Shown here: positions 63,201 through 64,000 of the stretch, in pieces
Layout: each line of letters starts with the position of its first letter
Position numbering within the stretch: the first letter of the stretch is position 1
From: Eutreptiella sp. 'Long Island Sound 2002'
Lineage: Eukaryota; Euglenozoa; Euglenophyceae; Eutreptiales; Eutreptiaceae
DNA: 64,000 nt
NCBI GenBank assembly: GCA_964036045.1
Contig: OZ038399.1
Span: 23,797,544-23,861,543, forward strand
Direction: 5' to 3'
The notes under the pieces: generated by a model
Seen by the model: only the letters and a program-made list of their open reading frames with translations
Told to the model about the DNA's origin: nothing
The model's database searches: none
Position numbers and translations under genes: made by a program

Positions 63201-64000
63201 CCACACTCAAGAAGCAAACCAGCAGAACTGTTGGTGGATGCACAGGGCAAAGACTACAAGAAATGTCCGGGTCCCAGGAATGCAAACGTGACGAAAAAGG
63301 CACTTTACAACGCACATGCGCCGAGAGGATCGCATGCACGCCAACACTTTGGAGGCAGCAATGGATACGGACAGCCCCAAGCTGCAACCAATGAAACAAA
63401 AAGGCTGCAGGGTGAGGCAAAAAATCATGCCACAACCACCGACACGGCCATCTCTACTGCAACAATAACCATACCAATCGTTCTGAGATGGATGGTCTTG
63501 TTTGGACAAGGCATTGTCTGTGCAAAGAGCAGGACACAACAACGGAGACAAAACGGGCAGATTGGAAGCCTTGAGTATAGACAAGGATCAGGCGGTGGTC
63601 AACAGGGCAGACTTAGGAGCCAACCTCTTGCACATGTTGCCCAGGAAACACGACGCGTTTCAGAGCAGTCTTCCACACGCTAGAAAGCGGACAAGACCTG
63701 GTCAGCCAAAGTGTACCCAAAGAAAGATCTGCTCAACACCACCCAGGCAACATGCATGAGGGGGGGAGGGGGGGCTTTACCATTTTTTTTGCTGATCCAG
63801 ACCACGATGAGCTGGTGTATCCTGCTCACCATATGATACTCGGAACAACCTCTCAAAATCAAGGTTCACAGCTGTCCAGATCTACGATGATCCCACAAAT
63901 GACTGTGGTAGCGGATCTGACACCCAGTGAGGATCCGCTCAGTGTGAAACCAGATTCTGCAGTGGGTGACTGCCACGCCTGTAGGCTCCTCAGTGTGCAT

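Overview
This is nuclear DNA of a eukaryote. There are no ribosome-binding sites or operons. The genes are cut by GT-AG introns of 0.5 to 6.6 kb with pyrimidine-rich 3' ends. Less than about 8% of the window can be read as host coding sequence; the rest is introns, retroelements, DNA-transposon remnants, satellites and microsatellites, with many G/C homopolymer runs. A gene-sparse, repeat-loaded genome with bacterial-type metabolic and SpoVS genes suits a protist, probably algal. Nothing in the sequence fixes the lineage.

Left part (1-7.9 kb): a 685-bp tandem repeat, a probable intronless gene for a small membrane protein with an organelle-type N-terminus (3745-4230), a 550-bp compound trinucleotide array, and one unassigned coding-like frame.

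7.94-25.07 kb (+): a complete nine-exon glutamate 5-kinase gene, assembled by hand. All splice phases agree and give 381 residues: an amino-acid kinase domain followed by a PUA domain. Intron 2 (6.6 kb) holds a same-strand, 5'-truncated LINE-type retrotransposon (reverse transcriptase, zinc-ribbon-like segment, RNase H) interrupted by a single in-frame TAG. Introns 6 and 7 hold other dispersed and tandem repeats.

25-45 kb: coding-like exons of an unidentified gene (25.3-26.2 kb), a seven-copy 131-bp satellite touching a 592-bp foldback element (30.2-31.7 kb), an abrupt AT-rich island (about 31.2-36.3 kb), microsatellites, a 160-bp near-perfect palindrome, and a region (40.9-43.2 kb) with coding-like frames on both strands.

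45-50 kb: a decayed retroelement polyprotein, and two related Harbinger-like DNA elements, one retaining the end of a DDE transposase. A third related end lies near 61.5 kb.

50-60 kb (-): two neighbouring genes with SpoVS (Alba-superfamily) domains. The upstream one is complete (four exons, 292 residues). The downstream one is partly resolved. Both carry a minisatellite at or just beyond a 5' splice site; in the first gene each repeat unit copies the splice donor. SpoVS is best known from sporulating bacteria, so a paired, intron-bearing eukaryotic version is the most interesting content here.

60-64 kb: short tandem repeats, transposon ends and an inverted repeat, with no recognisable gene. 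A 19-bp motif, often beside a short hairpin, recurs at ten or more places across the right two thirds of the window.
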